Of a stretch of 64,000 nucleotides of DNA, positions 1 through 7,938 are shown piece by piece. The stretch comes from DATLZB01 sp035574175 (GTDB lineage Bacteria > Pseudomonadota > Alphaproteobacteria > Rhizobiales > Hyphomicrobiaceae). Each line of letters opens with the position of its first letter. Position 1 is the stretch's first letter. The notes under the pieces were generated by a model. The model did no database searches. It was not told the DNA's origin and saw nothing but the letters and a program-made list of their open reading frames with translations. The position numbers and the translations under genes are program-made. Location of the stretch: assembly GCA_035574175.1 (NCBI GenBank), contig DATLZB010000109.1, forward strand, positions 1 to 64,000, given 5' to 3'.

Positions 1-19
1 TCATGGCGGAAACTGGCGC

Positions 20-898
20 ATGTTTTCCAGGGGCCGGCGGACCAAGGCGCGTTTTCCCCAACCTGTGGGGTGGTGGCAGCTTGTCCGGCGTAATCGGTGG
101 ACCTACCACAATCGAGCCGGTGCAAGCACGGGGGCGGCGGCGGTGATCCTGACGATCAGCCTCTTTCTGGCGTTGACCATATTCGTTGCCGCCTTCGTGC
201 TGGCGCCTCGGCTCGGCGCGCGTGGTCTGCTGCTCGATGGTAGACCCGACCGGCCCTGCCCGTTCGGTTGCAGCATGGCTTGGCTCGCCGTGCGCACGCG
301 GGATACGGCGCGCGTGGCCGAGGTGCTGAGGCTGGAGGTGCTCGAAGCCGCCAACTGGCGTACGGGCATCGGCACGGTTTACGACGACCGCCTCGGACCT
401 GCCCACGTGTTCCTGTCGCCCCCGGTCGGGGGATGGACCTTTGTCGTGGGGCTGTCGCTGCCACATCCGGTTGCTCGCAGCCTGGTCGACAAGTGCACTC
501 CAATGCTGCTCGATCTCGCATCGGCCTTCCCGGAGGCGCAATACTACTTCAGCTACCCGCCGCTCGACCTCTATGCCTGGGCCCGCGCCACAAACGGCCG
601 GCTCGAGCGCGCCTTTGCCATCGGGGACGAGGGGGTGATCTGGAACAAGGGCAAGTCCACCCGGGAGGAGCGCGCCATGGGGCTCAAGCTGTTCGAAGTA
701 CGTGGTGTGCATGGGCGGTCGGGAGATGCGGGCGGGCAGATCATTCTGCATCCGACAGAGAGCCACGTGTTAGCGCTGGCAGGCCGCTGGAGCCTCGATC
801 CGACCCGACTCGGCGCGGGCCGCGGCGAGTTCTCGGCCGGCTACATCTGTGCAAGTCCGGCGCACTGGCGCGCGGAGCGGCTGCGCAAAAGCGCCTAA
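20..898 (+). CDS. Hypothetical membrane-anchored protein
   Basis: The protein is 292 residues long, and I do not recognise its family. Residues about 40-65 form one hydrophobic segment after a basic N-terminus (RRNRW), so an N-terminal anchor with the bulk of the protein in the periplasm is likely. The rest is a soluble domain with four cysteines but no catalytic motif I can name. The ATG at 20 lacks a clear ribosome binding site and lies close to the window edge, so the true start could be internal. It converges with the RNase T2 gene. The reading frame is long and its codon use matches the neighbours, so it is probably a real gene of unknown function. Confidence 0.6.
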   Translation: MFSRGRRTKARFPQPVGWWQLVRRNRWTYHNRAGASTGAAAVILTISLFLALTIFVAAFVLAPRLGARGLLLDGRPDRPCPFGCSMAWLAVRTRDTARVAEVLRLEVLEAANWRTGIGTVYDDRLGPAHVFLSPPVGGWTFVVGLSLPHPVARSLVDKCTPMLLDLASAFPEAQYYFSYPPLDLYAWARATNGRLERAFAIGDEGVIWNKGKSTREERAMGLKLFEVRGVHGRSGDAGGQIILHPTESHVLALAGRWSLDPTRLGAGRGEFSAGYICASPAHWRAERLRKSA

Positions 899-931
899 TA
901 CGATCAGGCCGCGCGCAATAGGCAGGACGAT

Positions 932-1654
932 TCAGGGCGGAGTGGGCCGCAACGGCGGAACATGGACGTAGTCCGCCCGGCACAACCTCTGCGGGTTTTC
1001 GTTGGCACCGCAGCGGCGCGGGGCACCTTCCCGCGTAAAGCAGAAACGCACGTCCCTCAGGCGGGGCCCGGGTCCGCCGCAGGACACAGCGATCATATCG
1101 CGTGCGAGCGTGGGGTTGGCGGAGAGGAACTGTGCGATGACGTCGGCCGTGCTCATCACTTGGTCGGCGTCCGGTTCGAGGAAGCGCGGCGGCACCTTGA
1201 TGCTCTCAGCCAACTTGCGGGCCAGACCAAAGTAGTGGGCCGGATCGAGGCCCGAGCATGTGCCGTGTCGGCGGTACTCGTGGATGACAAGCTTCGGATT
1301 GGGCATGAGGTCGCGCATGCCTTCGATCACCGCCCGAGGAACCCAGGTGTCCGACCCCGTGGCGCATGACAGAGGGTAGCCCTGCTCGTACTGCGGCCAC
1401 AGCCCGTGCAGCACGAAGGCATAGGGCTTGCCGGCGTTGCGGCGGCACTGGGGATCGGCGCCGGGCGTGGCAAGGCCAGCGCAGTAGGACGGGCTCCAGG
1501 ACAGCACCAGGCTGTAGTAGTCGAACCGACCTGGCTCGTCTTCCTCCTGTGCGCGTTCCGCCGCCCCATCCTGCTCGGCAACGTTCAACGCAGCGAGGAC
1601 GGCAAGCGCCAGCAGGACCGTGACGGCGAGCGCGGTCCCCGTCCGCCCGGTCAT
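932..1654 (-). CDS. Ribonuclease T2 family protein, secreted
   Basis: This is a 240-residue endoribonuclease of the RNase T2/RNase I family. These enzymes cleave single-stranded RNA in the periplasm or outside the cell via a 2',3'-cyclic phosphate. Both conserved active-site segments are visible: FVLHGLWPQ near residue 80 and HEYRRHGTCSG near residue 125, which carry the catalytic histidines. The N-terminus (MTGRTG followed by a leucine/alanine-rich stretch) looks like a signal peptide or anchor. I chose this start because it gives that peptide directly, whereas the longer frame from 1705 adds an unlike leader. It sits 11 bases downstream of the M20 peptidase stop and is probably co-transcribed with it. 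Confidence 0.88.
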   Translation of the reverse strand: MTGRTGTALAVTVLLALAVLAALNVAEQDGAAERAQEEDEPGRFDYYSLVLSWSPSYCAGLATPGADPQCRRNAGKPYAFVLHGLWPQYEQGYPLSCATGSDTWVPRAVIEGMRDLMPNPKLVIHEYRRHGTCSGLDPAHYFGLARKLAESIKVPPRFLEPDADQVMSTADVIAQFLSANPTLARDMIAVSCGGPGPRLRDVRFCFTREGAPRRCGANENPQRLCRADYVHVPPLRPTPP

Positions 1655-1665
1655 CGCCCAGCCCT

Positions 1666-3072
1666 TCAGGAGGTCTCGGCCAGCCGAGCCAGGATACGGG
1701 CCCAACTGCGCGCCCCCTTGGTGAAGCTCGTGACGTTGTACTTCTCGTTGGGCGAATGGATGCGGTCGTCATCGAGGCCGAAGCCGACGAGCAGGCTATC
1801 CATGCCGAGCGCTTCCTTGAACGAAGTGACGATGGGAATCGATGCGCCGCAACCCATCATCACGGCAGGCCGGCCCCACTCCTCCTCCAGGGCGGTGCGG
1901 GCGGCGGCCATATGAGGCGCGTCTGTTTCAAACGAGATCGCCGCGCTGCCGACGCCGCGGCCGGTCGCGAAGGATACCCGCGCATCCGTCGGCGTCCGCT
2001 CGCGCACGAACGCCTGCAGGTTCTTCAGTATCCTTTCGGGATCCTGGCCGGCCACCAGGCGGCAGGTGATCTTCACAGAGGCCTTGGAGGGGATAACCGT
2101 CTTGGAGCCCACGCCCTGGTAGCCGCCGGTAATGCCGTTGAACTCGAGCGTCGGGCGCGCCCAGAGCTGCTCGAGGATGCTGAAACCGGCTTCGCCGGCT
2201 GGCGTGCTCAGTCCGACATCCTGCAAGTACTGCTGGCCGCGAAAGTGCAGACCGTGCCACTGTGAGAGCTGCCTTGGCGTCGGCGGAACAATGCCATCGT
2301 AGAAGCCCGGGACGGTGACGCGGCCGTGCTCGTCGTGCATAGCGGCGATGATGCGGGCGAGGGCGCGGATCGGGTTGAGGGCGGGGCCGCCGTACAGGCC
2401 GGAGTGCAGGTCGCGGTTCGGGCCTTCAACGGTAACCTCGGTGCCCAACAGCCCGCGAAGCATGGTGGTGATAGCCGGCGTGTCCCTGTCCCACTGGCCC
2501 GTGTCGCAAACCAGCGCCAGGTCGCAGCGAAGCTCGCTGGAAGCCTCGGCCATGAAGCCAGGGAGGCTCGGGGAGCCGCACTCCTCCTCGCCTTCGATGA
2601 GTACGCTCACCCGAATAGGAAGCCGGCCGGCGACCGTGCGCCAGGCGCGGACCGCTTCCAGGAAGGTCATGAGCTGGCCCTTATTGTCTTGGGCACCGCG
2701 GGCAACGATTACCTCGCCGTTGGCCCCGTCGCTGGCGATGCGCGGCTCGAACGGCGGCGTCGTCCACAGCTCGAGCGGGTCGGGCGGCTGCACGTCGTAG
2801 TGGCCGTAGAAGAGGACGTGCGGGCCCCCTTCGGCCGGCGCAGACGGGTCGTGGCCGACCACCATCGGGTGACCCTTGGTCGGCCGGACCGAGGCCGTGA
2901 AGCCGAGGTCGCGCAAGGTCTGGGCACACCATTCGGCGGCCGCCTTGCACCGCTCCTTGTAGGCTGGATCGGTCGAAACGCTGTCGATGCGTAAGAGTTC
3001 GAACAGCCGCGCAATAGCGGCTTCACGCGAGCGGTCGAGAGTTTTGAGCACGTCCGGCAGGTGGTGCATCAT
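1666..3072 (-). CDS. M20 family dipeptidase / metallohydrolase
   Basis: This 468-residue zinc peptidase belongs to the M20/M25/M40 clan. Metal and catalytic residues are in place: the HYDVQP motif (metal His and catalytic Asp), RGAQDNKGQ (bridging Asp), IEGEEECGSP (catalytic Glu pair) and a C-terminal DRIHSPNEKY carrying the last metal His. Its length matches the M20 dipeptidase branch that cleaves small peptides or acyl-amino acids. The open frame continues to 4149, but everything upstream of the double methionine at 3072/3069 is the reverse complement of ppdK and unlike any peptidase, so I start at 3072. It is followed by the RNase T2 gene in the same direction. Confidence 0.9.
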   Translation of the reverse strand: MMHHLPDVLKTLDRSREAAIARLFELLRIDSVSTDPAYKERCKAAAEWCAQTLRDLGFTASVRPTKGHPMVVGHDPSAPAEGGPHVLFYGHYDVQPPDPLELWTTPPFEPRIASDGANGEVIVARGAQDNKGQLMTFLEAVRAWRTVAGRLPIRVSVLIEGEEECGSPSLPGFMAEASSELRCDLALVCDTGQWDRDTPAITTMLRGLLGTEVTVEGPNRDLHSGLYGGPALNPIRALARIIAAMHDEHGRVTVPGFYDGIVPPTPRQLSQWHGLHFRGQQYLQDVGLSTPAGEAGFSILEQLWARPTLEFNGITGGYQGVGSKTVIPSKASVKITCRLVAGQDPERILKNLQAFVRERTPTDARVSFATGRGVGSAAISFETDAPHMAAARTALEEEWGRPAVMMGCGASIPIVTSFKEALGMDSLLVGFGLDDDRIHSPNEKYNVTSFTKGARSWARILARLAETS

Positions 3073-3243
3073 CGGCAGGGCTTCCGGGTTGCCAGGAACG
3101 GGCGCAGAGTGCGCGAAGGACGGCTCCGCGTCAAAGTGCAACCGCGGCTCAAGCGGCAGCCATGTGTTTACGACCCATGGTGAGGGCTTGTATGTCACGA
3201 TTTCGGCCCCATCAGGCGCGGTCAGGATGAGGAGTTGCGGACC

Positions 3244-5964
3244 ATGAAACAGACGGCAAATGCGTCCGCCAAGGGTCATAAGCGGGTGTACCGGTTCGGC
3301 GCCGGGAAAGCGGACGGCAACGCCGAGATGCGGGATCTGCTCGGCGGCAAGGGCGCCAATCTCGCAGAGATGGCGAGCCTCGGGCTGCCCGTGCCACCGG
3401 GTTTCACCATCACCAGCGAGGTTTGCACTGCCTACTACGAGAATGGGCGCAAGCTTCCCGAGGAGCTCAAGGAGGAGGTCCTGAGCGCGCTCGCTGAGGT
3501 CGGCAGGGCGGTCGGCGCGCGGTTCGGCGATGAAAGCAATCCGTTGCTCGTTTCGGTGCGCTCGGGCGCACGCGCCTCGATGCCGGGCATGATGGATACG
3601 ATCCTCAACCTCGGGCTCAACGACAGGACGGTCGAAGGGCTCGCCCGCCGCTCCGGCAACCGGCGGTTCGCCTACGACAGTTATCGCCGATTCATCCAGA
3701 TGTATGCAGCCGTCGTGCTCGGCATCGGCCACGGCGAGTTCGAGGATGTGCTCGAGAACCGCAAGAATCTCGCGGGCTACCAACGCGATACCGAGATCCA
3801 GGCGGAAGACTGGCAGGAGATCATCGCCGAGTACAAGCAGATCGTCGAGCGCGAGCGGGGCACGCCCTTCCCTCAGGACATCCACGAGCAGCTGTGGGGC
3901 GCCATCGGTGCCGTGTTCGGCTCCTGGCAGAACCCGCATGCCGTCACCTACCGGCGCCTGCACGACATTCCCGACGACTGGGGTACGGCGGTGAACGTGC
4001 AGGCCATGGTGTTCGGCAACATGGGCGAGACCTCGGCGACGGGTGTTGCCTTCACGCGTAACCCGTCGACCGGAGCGAAAGAAATCTATGGGGAGTTCCT
4101 GCCCAACGCCCAGGGCGAGGACGTGGTCGCCGGCATCCGCACGCCGCACTGCCTCACCGAGCGGGCGCGCGAACTGGCCGGGCAGGAGGCGCCTTCACTC
4201 GAGCGGCTGCTGCCGGAGGCCTTCAAGGAACTCCAGCACATTCTCGCCAAGCTCGAGGCGCGCTACCGCGACATGCAGGACGTCGAGTTCACTATCCAGG
4301 ACGGTAAGCTGTGGATGCTGCAGACGCGCTCGGGAAAGCGGACAATCGAGGCGGCAATCAAGATCGCGGTCGACCTCGCCGAGGAAGGCGTCATCTCTCG
4401 CGAGGAGGCGGTCATGCGCATCGAGCCGGCTGCACTCGACAAGCTGCTGCACCCGACCATCGATCCCGACGCGGAGAAAAAGCTGATCGCCAAGGGGCTC
4501 GCAGCCTCGCCCGGAGCCGCGGCAGGCGAGATCGTGTTCGATCCCGATGAGGCCGAACAGCTCAAGGCCAACGGACGTGAGGTGATCCTGGTGCGAGTCG
4601 AGACCAGTCCGGAGGACATTCACGGCATGCACGCGGCAGCCGGCATCCTCACAGCGCGCGGCGGTATGACGAGCCACGCAGCAGTAGTGGCGCGGGGCAT
4701 GGGCCGGCCCTGCGTGTGCGGCGCCGGTGCGCTCCGGATCGACGCTGCAGCCCAGACGATGACGGCCAATGGCGAGGTGCTCAAGAAGGGCGATATCATC
4801 ACCATCGACGGCGCCACCGGCGAGGTGATGAAGGGCCGGGTCAAGATGCGCCAGCCCAAGCTCTCCGGCGATTTCGCCAAGCTTATGGGCTGGGCCGACA
4901 AAGCGCGTCGCCTCGGCGTGCGCGCCAACGCGGACACGCCGCGGGACGCGCGGCAGGCGCGCGAGTTCGGTGCGGAGGGCATCGGGCTCTGCCGCACCGA
5001 GCATATGTTCTTTGAGGCCGACCGCATCCTTGCCGTGCGCGAGATGATCTGCGCCGAGACCGAGGTGGAGCGGCGCGCCGCGCTCGCCAAGATACTGCCC
5101 ATGCAGCGCCGCGATTTCGAAGAGTTGTTCGAGATTATGGCCGGGCAGCCGGTGACGATCCGGCTGCTCGATCCGCCGTTGCACGAGTTCCTGCCCCACC
5201 ACGACGAGGAGGCCGAGGCGGTCGCCGAGGCACTCGGTCTGCCGCTCAAGCGGCTCAAGGAACGGGTGGCCGAACTCGCCGAGTTCAACCCGATGCTCGG
5301 CTTTCGCGGCTGCCGACTTGCTATCCGCTTTCCCGAGATCACGGAAATGCAGGCGCGCGCCATCTTCGAAGCGGCGGTGAACGCAGCGAAAAAGACGGGA
5401 AAGCCAGTCACGCCTGAGGTGATGGTCCCGCTTATCGCCTACCGGCGAGAGTTCGACATTCTGCGCACGATCATCGTCAAAGTGGCACGGGCCGTCGAAA
5501 AGGAGACCGGCGCGCGGCTCGACTTCCAGGTGGGCACCATGATCGAGCTGCCGCGCGCCTGCCTCAAGGCCGACGAGATCGCGGCCGGAGAAGCCGGGGC
5601 GGAATTCTTCTCGTTCGGCACCAACGATCTGACGCAGACCGCGATCGGGCTATCGCGCGACGATGCGGCGCCCATTCTCGCCGACTACGCGCGCGCCCAC
5701 ATCTTCGAGGTCGATCCGTTCGTGTCGATCGACCGGGACGGGGTGGGCGAGCTCGTGCGCATCGCTACCGAGCGCGGACGTCGAGCGCGCAGGCAGCTGA
5801 AGGTCGGCATCTGTGGCGAACACGGCGGCGACCCCGCCTCGGTGCTGTTCTGTCACGAGGTGGGGCTCGATTACGTATCCTGCTCGCCCTTCCGCGTGCC
5901 GGTAGCCCGGCTCGCGGCGGCCCAGGCGGCGATCGCCGGAAAGGTCGCCGGCAAGGACGGCTGA
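3244..5964 (+). CDS. ppdK: Pyruvate, phosphate dikinase
   Basis: This 906-residue enzyme interconverts pyruvate, ATP and phosphate with phosphoenolpyruvate, AMP and pyrophosphate in the cytosol. The N-terminal ATP-grasp domain begins with LLGGKGANLAEM. The swivelling phosphohistidine domain has GGMTSHAAVVARGMGRPC, which holds the phospho-accepting His. The C-terminal PEP/pyruvate barrel ends with the signature FFSFGTNDLTQT and CGEHGGDP. The full family length is present. I prefer ATG 3244 over the in-frame TTG at 3235 because AGGAG at 3230-3234 lies nine bases before the ATG but abuts the TTG. It is divergent from the M20 peptidase gene. A strong terminator lies about 150 bases downstream. 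Confidence 0.97.
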   Translation: MKQTANASAKGHKRVYRFGAGKADGNAEMRDLLGGKGANLAEMASLGLPVPPGFTITSEVCTAYYENGRKLPEELKEEVLSALAEVGRAVGARFGDESNPLLVSVRSGARASMPGMMDTILNLGLNDRTVEGLARRSGNRRFAYDSYRRFIQMYAAVVLGIGHGEFEDVLENRKNLAGYQRDTEIQAEDWQEIIAEYKQIVERERGTPFPQDIHEQLWGAIGAVFGSWQNPHAVTYRRLHDIPDDWGTAVNVQAMVFGNMGETSATGVAFTRNPSTGAKEIYGEFLPNAQGEDVVAGIRTPHCLTERARELAGQEAPSLERLLPEAFKELQHILAKLEARYRDMQDVEFTIQDGKLWMLQTRSGKRTIEAAIKIAVDLAEEGVISREEAVMRIEPAALDKLLHPTIDPDAEKKLIAKGLAASPGAAAGEIVFDPDEAEQLKANGREVILVRVETSPEDIHGMHAAAGILTARGGMTSHAAVVARGMGRPCVCGAGALRIDAAAQTMTANGEVLKKGDIITIDGATGEVMKGRVKMRQPKLSGDFAKLMGWADKARRLGVRANADTPRDARQAREFGAEGIGLCRTEHMFFEADRILAVREMICAETEVERRAALAKILPMQRRDFEELFEIMAGQPVTIRLLDPPLHEFLPHHDEEAEAVAEALGLPLKRLKERVAELAEFNPMLGFRGCRLAIRFPEITEMQARAIFEAAVNAAKKTGKPVTPEVMVPLIAYRREFDILRTIIVKVARAVEKETGARLDFQVGTMIELPRACLKADEIAAGEAGAEFFSFGTNDLTQTAIGLSRDDAAPILADYARAHIFEVDPFVSIDRDGVGELVRIATERGRRARRQLKVGICGEHGGDPASVLFCHEVGLDYVSCSPFRVPVARLAAAQAAIAGKVAGKDG

Positions 5965-6032
5965 GCGGGAACTCCGCCGCAGGATCGCCGCAATTCCCGG
6001 AGCGCCGCGTTCAATGTGACGCCCACAATCCG

Positions 6033-6148
6033 CGAACGTTTGGAACCGAGTCGGTGCGAGCAGCGTTCGTAGGTTGGCTGTGCATGCTCCTTGCCCCTCT
6101 TGCACGGCCCCAAGGGCATCTCCTCCCCCTCCCGGAGATGCCCTTTTT
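6033..6148 (+). ncRNA. Candidate trans-acting small RNA with anti-Shine-Dalgarno loops
   Basis: The stretch after ppdK can fold into three hairpins. The first has arms CGAACG (6033-6038) and CGTTCG (6064-6069). The second has arms GTGCA (6080-6084) and TGCAC (6101-6105), with CTCCTT in its loop. The third is a strong terminator with a pyrimidine loop TCCCCCTCCC. Two single-stranded C/U-rich loops complementary to ribosome binding sites, in a short three-hairpin RNA, recall the alphaproteobacterial alpha-r14/NfeR1 and 'cuckoo' small RNAs. That comparison is from memory. The 5' end is a guess, and I see no convincing promoter, so it may instead be the processed 3' UTR of ppdK. Confidence 0.4.
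6114..6148 (+). terminator. Rho-independent terminator
   Basis: There is a perfect ten-base-pair stem GGGCATCTCC (6114-6123) / GGAGATGCCC (6134-6143) with a ten-base pyrimidine loop, followed by TTTTT at 6144-6148. It terminates ppdK, the candidate small RNA, or both. Confidence 0.85.
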
Positions 6149-6240
6149 CGTGGCCGGAACCATCGGGCGGCCCCGGCGTTCACGGGGCAGGGCCAGCCTT
6201 GCGCCAGGCCGGTCCGAGATCAGGCTAGGGGACTGGTTAC

Positions 6241-6411
6241 ATGACGTTGGACGATGCAGCCCGATGGAGGGCGCTGGCTGCGGAGGCGCGATCCATTGCG
6301 GTTGAGATGAGTGATGCCGAGGCGCGACGCATCATGCTATGGATAGCGAGGCGCTACGAAGTCCTCGCCCAGTACGCCGAGGCGCGCGCGACGACGCCGG
6401 CAAAGAAGTGA
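6241..6411 (+). CDS. Small conserved-type helical protein (56 aa)
   Basis: The 56-residue ORF starts at ATG 6241 and ends at TGA 6409-6411. It reads as a charged amphipathic helical peptide with a WRALAAEARSIA segment and an IARRYEVLAQYAE segment. The next small gene (6492-6668) shares the same positions: WR, then A-E-R-x-IA, then ML-x-IA-xx-YE-x-LAQ-x-AE. The two are therefore likely paralogues, which supports this very short ORF being real. Small proteins with this pattern are common in Rhizobiales and have no assigned function. There are no membrane segments or cysteines. Confidence 0.6.
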   Translation: MTLDDAARWRALAAEARSIAVEMSDAEARRIMLWIARRYEVLAQYAEARATTPAKK

Positions 6412-6491
6412 GTACACGACCGGGACCCAACGCGGAGCCCGCATGCGAAAGGCGCATGGAACTCTGCCACCCGCCCTCGTGTTCATCGCTC

Positions 6492-6668
6492 ATGAACCAA
6501 CGCTCGATACGAGACAACGCCGAGCACTGGCGCCAGCGCGCCCGGGAGTCGCGGGCCATCGCTGAGCGATTGGAGGAGGCGGTCGCGAAGGAGACGATGC
6601 TGCAGATCGCCGACGCCTACGAACAGCTTGCGCAGCTCGCCGAGAAGCGCCAGTCGTCCAAGAGCTGA
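6492..6668 (+). CDS. Small conserved-type helical protein (58 aa)
   Basis: This 58-residue protein has the segment EHWRQRARESRAIAERLEEA and then MLQIADAYEQLAQLAEKR, both strongly helical and charged. It is paralogous to the 56-residue product just upstream. The open frame extends upstream to 6339, but the ATG at 6492 gives a product the size of its paralogue and keeps the region of similarity at the N-terminus. The function is unknown. The two genes probably form a short transcription unit ahead of the acetyltransferase gene. Confidence 0.65.
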   Translation: MNQRSIRDNAEHWRQRARESRAIAERLEEAVAKETMLQIADAYEQLAQLAEKRQSSKS

Positions 6669-6711
6669 GCCCGTTGCCGGGGCGGGTGTGCGCAACAGGG
6701 GCACTGGAGGT

Positions 6712-7305
6712 ATGGCCAACGCCACCATTGCGACGCGCGGCGCGGCGCCGGAAGATGCCGAACACCTCGCCCAGTTCGTCAACGCGGCGAGCGACGGGCT
6801 CTCGTATTATCTGTGGGAGCGCACAGCGGGCCCGGGCGAGACGGCGTGGTGCGTCGGGCGGCGCCGGGCGCGTCGCGAAGAGGGCAGCTTCTCCTACCGC
6901 AACGCCGTGATTGCGGAGATCAGCGGCAGCGTCGCGGGCTGCCTCATCGGGTATCCGCTGCCCGACGAGCCTCAACCGATCGATGCCGAGATGCCCGCCA
7001 TGTTCGTTCCGCTGCAAGAGCTCGAAAACCGTGCCTGCGGCACGTGGTACGTCAATGTGCTCGCCACCTATCCCGCCTTTCGCCGGCGGGGCGTCGCCCG
7101 TCATCTCCTGGCGCTGGCCGAGACCGCGGCGAAGCGAGCGGGCCGACGCGGGCTCAGCATCATCGTCGCCGATACGAACGCACCGGCACGACGGCTCTAT
7201 GAGTTCTACGGCTTCCGGCAGGAGGCCGATTGGGCGATGGTCAAGGAGGGATGGCAAGGCCCCGGAACGCGCTGGTTGCTGCTGGTGAAGCCATTGGGCG
7301 GCTGA
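6712..7305 (+). CDS. GNAT family N-acetyltransferase
   Basis: The protein is 197 residues. The acetyl-CoA binding motif A is visible as YVNVLATYPAFRRRGVARHL (residues about 115-135, containing RRRGVA). It is followed by the motif-B stretch NAPARRLYEFYGF, which is the usual end of a GNAT fold. The substrate cannot be predicted. The start is uncertain: GGAGG at 6706-6710 is almost touching ATG 6712, so a GTG at 6688 or the longer frame from 6628 is possible. It converges with the lipoprotein-like gene on the other strand. Confidence 0.85.
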   Translation: MANATIATRGAAPEDAEHLAQFVNAASDGLSYYLWERTAGPGETAWCVGRRRARREEGSFSYRNAVIAEISGSVAGCLIGYPLPDEPQPIDAEMPAMFVPLQELENRACGTWYVNVLATYPAFRRRGVARHLLALAETAAKRAGRRGLSIIVADTNAPARRLYEFYGFRQEADWAMVKEGWQGPGTRWLLLVKPLGG

Positions 7306-7330
7306 TGAGCTAGGAGGTCCGGCTCGCGGC

Positions 7331-7777
7331 CTACTTATAAGGCTCGAAGGTTTCGGCGGGATGGGGCTGGAAATGGGCCGGCGGCCCGCATTCGTAGACA
7401 AACTCCCATTGCGGTGTGATCAGGACGTAGCCGTTGAGGAGGCGGCAGGTGCGGCCCGTGCGCGCGAAATACTCCTGCAACGGATAGAAGTAGTTCGAGC
7501 CCGGTGAGCGGGAGCCTTCGAAGTCCGCCAGGTTGAACGGTAAATGGTCGATGAGATGCGCGCTGGCCGCCACCTCACGGTCGGGGGAGATGGCTACACG
7601 CTGCAGGTCGGGGCGGTCGTAAATGCGGAAGGTCACCTCCCCGGAGACCAGGTGATAGGGGGGGACCACCGAATAGACCGCATTGAAGTTGTTTTCGGTG
7701 GCGCACGCGCCGGCAGCGACGGCGGCCAGCACTGCGCCAGCCCGCGACATCGCCGGCAATGCGCGGAACGGGTCCAT
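7331..7777 (-). CDS. Hypothetical exported or lipoprotein
   Basis: This 148-residue protein has an N-terminal hydrophobic stretch (AGAVLAAVAAGACA) ending in a cysteine. That suggests lipoprotein processing, although the lipobox is not canonical. The mature part has aromatic-rich short motifs and two further cysteines. I do not recognise the family. The first methionine is at 7777, and a second at 7750 (MSRAGAV) gives a more typical signal peptide. It lies divergently from ribB. Confidence 0.6.
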   Translation of the reverse strand: MDPFRALPAMSRAGAVLAAVAAGACATENNFNAVYSVVPPYHLVSGEVTFRIYDRPDLQRVAISPDREVAASAHLIDHLPFNLADFEGSRSPGSNYFYPLQEYFARTGRTCRLLNGYVLITPQWEFVYECGPPAHFQPHPAETFEPYK

Positions 7778-7938
7778 GCCCTAGGTTTGCCGAGCGAGCT
7801 TGCGCGAGGCTGGCGATAAAGCGGCTGCGGCGGGCAGCGTACCATGCATGGACAAAGTCCGCTCCGCGAACTAATGCTCGGTGCGATATCGGCAACAGGC
7901 GGCTGGCCGCGCGGCGGCCACCCTTCGCGAGGTCAACA

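Noticed and set aside
3235..3243. TTG start for ppdK at 3235
   Set aside because: The ribosome binding site would abut the TTG, while it is correctly spaced for ATG 3244.
3073..4149. N-terminal extension of the M20 peptidase frame to 827 residues
   Set aside because: The added part is the reverse complement of ppdK and has no peptidase similarity; it is a high-G+C antisense frame.
7778..7938. FMN riboswitch before the riboflavin gene
   Set aside because: I looked for the conserved RFN-element blocks in the leader and did not see them.
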